Below, piece after piece: positions 60,426-64,000 of a DNA stretch of 64,000 nucleotides. The notes under the pieces are model-generated. The model did not search any database. It saw nothing but the letters and a program-made list of their open reading frames with translations, and was not told the origin of the DNA. The position numbers and the translations under genes were made by a program. The stretch is from Paragonimus westermani. Its lineage: Eukaryota; Platyhelminthes; Trematoda; Plagiorchiida; Troglotrematidae. How positions within the stretch are numbered: position 1 is the first letter of the stretch; every line of letters begins with the position of its first letter. The stretch covers positions 36,672 through 100,671 of the forward strand of contig QNGE01001237.1 of assembly GCA_008508345.1 (NCBI GenBank), read 5' to 3'.

Positions 60426-61590
60426 CGCTGATTAACAGCATTGTGCAAAGATGAATTCAAATGAGTGGCAATGCATCGCAAATACGAAGTTCGGAGATAG
60501 CATACATCCAATTCGAGATAATGCCTACTGCAGCAGCTAGCTGACCTTTGTCAGAATGTGTGGATTGTAGAACTGATGATAACTCCAGATACTTCGCTGT
60601 TGTTGGCTTGACAGACTTTAGCCGAAGCAACTGACTCAAAAGCCTGACATGCGAGGTGAAGGGTAAAGGCATTTTTGAAAACTCAGCCATAGTCAAAAAC
60701 CCAAAATTCTGACACATTTGATGGAAGGGGTCAGCCTAACACTGAAATGAAGTGAGTATGACAACGACGTATTATTCAGGTTACAGATGTACACGGCGAA
60801 CCGACGTAAAGCGACACCAAACTTGTTTTCGACCGTATTCAATAGGCCGGCGTCCACGATCAACCATTGGGAGATGTGTTCTGCGTCTGAGGGCGCATTT
60901 TCTAATCCCCTTCTCAATTACGTGGAAGATAAAAGTAATGTGTCTAGAAATACAGACGTGCTGTACACGAAACCAACTGCAACACAGCCGGCAGTTCAAT
61001 ATAGTCCTGTCAGCACAACTATTTTACGCCTGACCGCTCCTCTACGGTTTGTGCGACGTGGTTGTACCTGAAAAGGTCAAAACACTAGTCACCACCGTTT
61101 TCTGGATCAAAGAAACACGCCTGATCATCAAGACGGGTTAACAAGGGTGCACAAACATCGTGCCACTGCTGTAATGTTATCGATGACGGTGGTGATACAT
61201 GAAGTATCGCGAATATGTGATGACGAATAAAAACGGTTGACCATTGAACATTTGCATGAATGAGCCGAGCTACGCAACCAAATAAGACAAGGGACGAGTG
61301 TAGAGAACTTTGACCTTTTCCACTGGCGTAGTGGTCACACTTGTATACTGCATCGATCCGGAGGGTTATGCTGTCTGGGACTTCGGTTTTAAGGGGCGCA
61401 ACCGTGTCATAGTAGTCAAATGAGAGCAGTCAGACGGAAAGCAGATAAACTCAAAAGGTTGTATGCCAAACTACAGATCGCTCGGAAGTGCTTAGGTAGT
61501 GAGACACGACCCCAAGAGCATAATCAAGAAAAACCCCATACACTGTTGTCTCGCAGGTCAGACACAGACTTGAGATGGGTTTCTTCAAGT
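60426..61590. other. Unassigned stretch
   Basis: Open frames of 60-94 codons occur on both strands (60457-61071) without a recognised family. 61080-61590 holds nothing that I can assign. Confidence 0.4.
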
Positions 61591-63725
61591 CAACTCCCTT
61601 TCGCGGCATAAGCGACCAGGAAGTATCAGAAGTGTCATTATTTATCAACTATGACTTTCTCCTTCCATTGGGCTTCTACCTCCAACTTTTCTGCTCACGT
61701 ATTTATGTTCCAAAGGCGAGAGAACTAGTAGATATCGCGCCCTCAATGTCCGCACTATCCGACATGTTGATTAGTAAGCTGTTTTAGGAAATACTTTCTC
61801 AAACCTGGAGCTTAGTGTGTGCTGTTTGCTGAAGGAGCGAATACATGGTTCTAGCACCGTTATACACTTGAGCACATCTCTAGACAACTGTCGCCTCAAG
61901 CTATTCTCCCCCAGGGTCTCTGGTGACGCCGAAGCTGAGTCTCGTGGTCAAGCAAGACCGGAAACCAAAATAAGTGCCAGAACAAGTCAGTGTGTTCACT
62001 CGCTCATGTGCTGTCAGAATCAATACACCGGTAAGTCTGTCAGTGCGAATCAGAAAAGCGTCCCATATTCAGCACACCGGAATGCGTTCCTACGAAGAGC
62101 TGTTCTATGACGTTGTTATCGACCTTCCGAAGTAGGCTAAACACTGATATCATAATAGCCGGCGATTCTGATGTTCAACCTCGTCGTTTACCCTTATAAA
62201 GGAAGCGACTAGGAGGTGATTGGTGTCCGGGCACAACGAACTGACAATGGCGAAGAAATGCTGCAGCTGTGTGTACCTCACGGTTCGCATGTTTCGGGTA
62301 CCCCAATTCAACACAGGAAGGCATTGCATTACATATAAACCACCCTGTTCTTCACAGTTAGACACAATTAGATCATATAGTAATCAGTTAGGGGGAGGCC
62401 TCATTCTTATAAAGACCATCGTGCATTCGGGAGCAACTACCTGAATTCGTATCATGCTGCTGTGCACATCCCCTTGGTTTCGTCATTTGCCCAGAGGTTA
62501 GATAGTCTTAAATGCAAGAAAATTAGCTGGCATTTCAGCGAAGAGGGTATGAAGAATGCACACCAGGAAGCATTGGTGAAAGAATTGCGAAATTCGACTC
62601 GGTTATAAAAAGCGAATGAGCAACAGGAACAAATTGAAGCGGTTACGGAAACCTGTTGTGAAGGGATATGTTGTGAATGAGCTGTACAGCTGTCAGAGTT
62701 GAGTATCTGCTATGTAGATAAGCCTTATGAACAAGTGTCGTTCGATTCCAACTGGTTTTGAATGCGATGACTACCGTCGAGAAATTAAACGCAAGCTGAC
62801 CAAAAGCTTGCGCGAATACTGTCAGCGTTACCTGACCGAAAGAAATAGGAGTAGCATTTTCACCTGGGAATAGCATGAAGTTTTCTCCTCTGTTCCGTGG
62901 CTGTGCTAACTGTCGAGATGGTGTGAGACCATATGTAGAAAAGATGATCCATATATCACCAGCCAATAGTGCCGAATTGACAGGTGGGCTGAACATTTTG
63001 AAGAACAGCCCAGCTGGTCTCAACCAGACCACGTAAACGATAAGACCCTCATGTTCGGTTACTGTGTTCCAGACGACTGTGTTGAAGGAAGAAGTGCCTC
63101 TCGATTTACTGTTACTAAAGCATAACAAGGCTCATGAACCCGATCCCTTTCATCTACTTTCAGGGACGAAAGGGAGAAGTTGACAACAGAACTGACAACT
63201 AATTCAGACGATTTGAAAAACTGAACAGACACTCCGTGGTTGATGCTTATCAACCATAATTCCCGTTATCAAAAATAGGGCCCGGATTCTACGTGGTAGT
63301 CACGAACATCAAACAAATCTGCTGTGTTCAAGCTACTCATAGGTCTCATACTACATTAACACATTAAGTCTAGAGGAAGTCGGATACGCGAAGAATAGAG
63401 AGGATTCCGACCCAGTCGAGATAGCATTTCACCTTGGGACAGATCTTGGAGCATCAGCAGTCTTATGAGCATTCGACATGCGTGAGCGTTTTAGACCTAG
63501 AAGCTGCTTTCGATTCAGTTGCTTGTAAAGTTGACCGACCTTGATTATGCTGATGACGTGCTGCTGGTCAACAGCTAAGTAACGGGAATAATGCTAGACA
63601 ATATTTCACGCTTTAGAAAGCATTTCGGGAAAGGTTTCGTAGTCACAAGCCTGCAATAATTCTGCAGACTTAATGGTGGATAGTGAATCAAGGGAGTTGG
63701 TAGCCTATTCATTTACTTGGGAGGC
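61591..63725 (+). pseudogene. RTE-like LINE, endonuclease, linker and RT remnants, plus strand
   Basis: Endonuclease: STPECVPTKSCSMTLLSTFR then NTDIIIAGDSDVQ (~62070-62175; the GDxN catalytic motif reads GDSD), RTDNGEEMLQLC (~62238-62275, frameshifted) and a TQLDHIVIS-like active-site region (~62358-62385). Linker: LREYCQRYLTERNRSSIFTW (~62808-62865) and CRIDRWAEHFEEQP (~62970-63010). RT: VLDLEAAFDSV (~63488-63520) followed almost directly by LDYADDVLLVNS (~63540-63575), so the segment with motif B is deleted. It ends with a LFIYLGG-like thumb piece near 63705-63725. Confidence 0.8.
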
Positions 63726-63726
63726 T

Positions 63727-64000
63727 ACGTGATCAAAGCAATCCTGCAGAAACACTGCATTTTGAGACTGCAAAGCGCATTCCGAAGTATTCAGCAGAAC
63801 GCGAAATTGCGTCTAGCATTGCTTGTGCTGCTTGAAAGTTGTCAAACAGCAACACCTTGTCGTCAGCATAATCAAGATCAGTCAGTCAATCACCAGGTAG
63901 GAGGTCCACGCCGGCATCTTGTGAGTGCCGGAGACAATCCTCCATTAGTTCGTCTGTGAAGAAGTTAAACAAAAATGGCGACAGCGGACAGCCTTGACGT
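63727..64000 (-). pseudogene. RTE-like LINE RT fragment at window edge, minus strand (copy D)
   Basis: 63768-64000 is base-for-base identical to 53132-53364 and carries the YADD palm motif on the minus strand. To the left, CTACGTGATCAAAGCAATCC and the following bases align with copy B (50560-50600), so the element continues there. It is truncated by the window end and meets the plus-strand element tail-to-tail at about 63725. Confidence 0.85.

Noticed and set aside
62643..63128. 161-codon minus-strand open frame
   Set aside because: The plus strand of the same segment reads RTE linker and early RT motifs (LREYCQRYLTERNR, RIDRWAEHFEE), so the minus frame is a shadow.

Overview
The window looks like nuclear DNA of a digenean flatworm (fluke). 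I infer this from three things: an intron-rich metazoan Pumilio gene, a tRNA-like SINE that resembles the hammerhead-bearing SMalpha elements of schistosomes, and a dense mix of decayed RTE-like, CR1/Jockey-like, Penelope-like and CsRn1-like Gypsy retroelements of the kind described from liver flukes. No bacterial-style operons, rRNA or intact tRNA genes were seen. Most short open frames are chance or belong to decayed transposons.

Layout. 1-24.9 kb is transposon graveyard. It holds an RTE-like LINE on + (1-1.2 kb), a nest of tRNA-derived SINEs (3.8-5.0 kb), an RTE 3' end on - (6.5-7.2 kb), a Penelope-like element with a GIY-YIG domain in head-to-head arrangement (9.9-11.4 kb), a near-perfect 71-nt hairpin (12.2 kb), another SINE (13.5 kb) and a CR1/Jockey-like element on - (18.6-20.9 kb). 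The stretches between are unassigned. 24.9-46.2 kb holds the only gene I can reconstruct with confidence: a Pumilio/PUF RNA-binding protein on the minus strand. Twelve phase-compatible exons give about 1,472 residues with all eight PUF repeats and canonical base-contact residues. Its introns carry almost no recognisable retroelement coding sequence. 47.7-64 kb is again transposon-rich: several mosaic RTE copies in both orientations, two CsRn1-like Gypsy remnants on + (54.2-57.6 and 58.2-60.4 kb), and a degenerate RTE on + (61.6-63.7 kb) meeting a minus-strand RTE copy at the window edge.

Main points for a second look. (1) The dispersed SINE has pol III A/B-box-like sequences followed by a hammerhead-ribozyme-like core, with stem II perfect in one copy and GAAAC kept in two. 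(2) 233 bp at 63768-64000 is identical to 53132-53364, and the earlier copy starts directly after the only N in the window, where a sister copy has about 470 bp more; this points to an assembly join. (3) A hairpin with 33-bp arms has a 24-bp piece repeated inside the CR1-like element. (4) The Pumilio gene uses a GC-AG intron inside PUF repeat 6.

All exon joins come from reading splice consensus, phase and family resemblance by eye. No transcript or database evidence was available.
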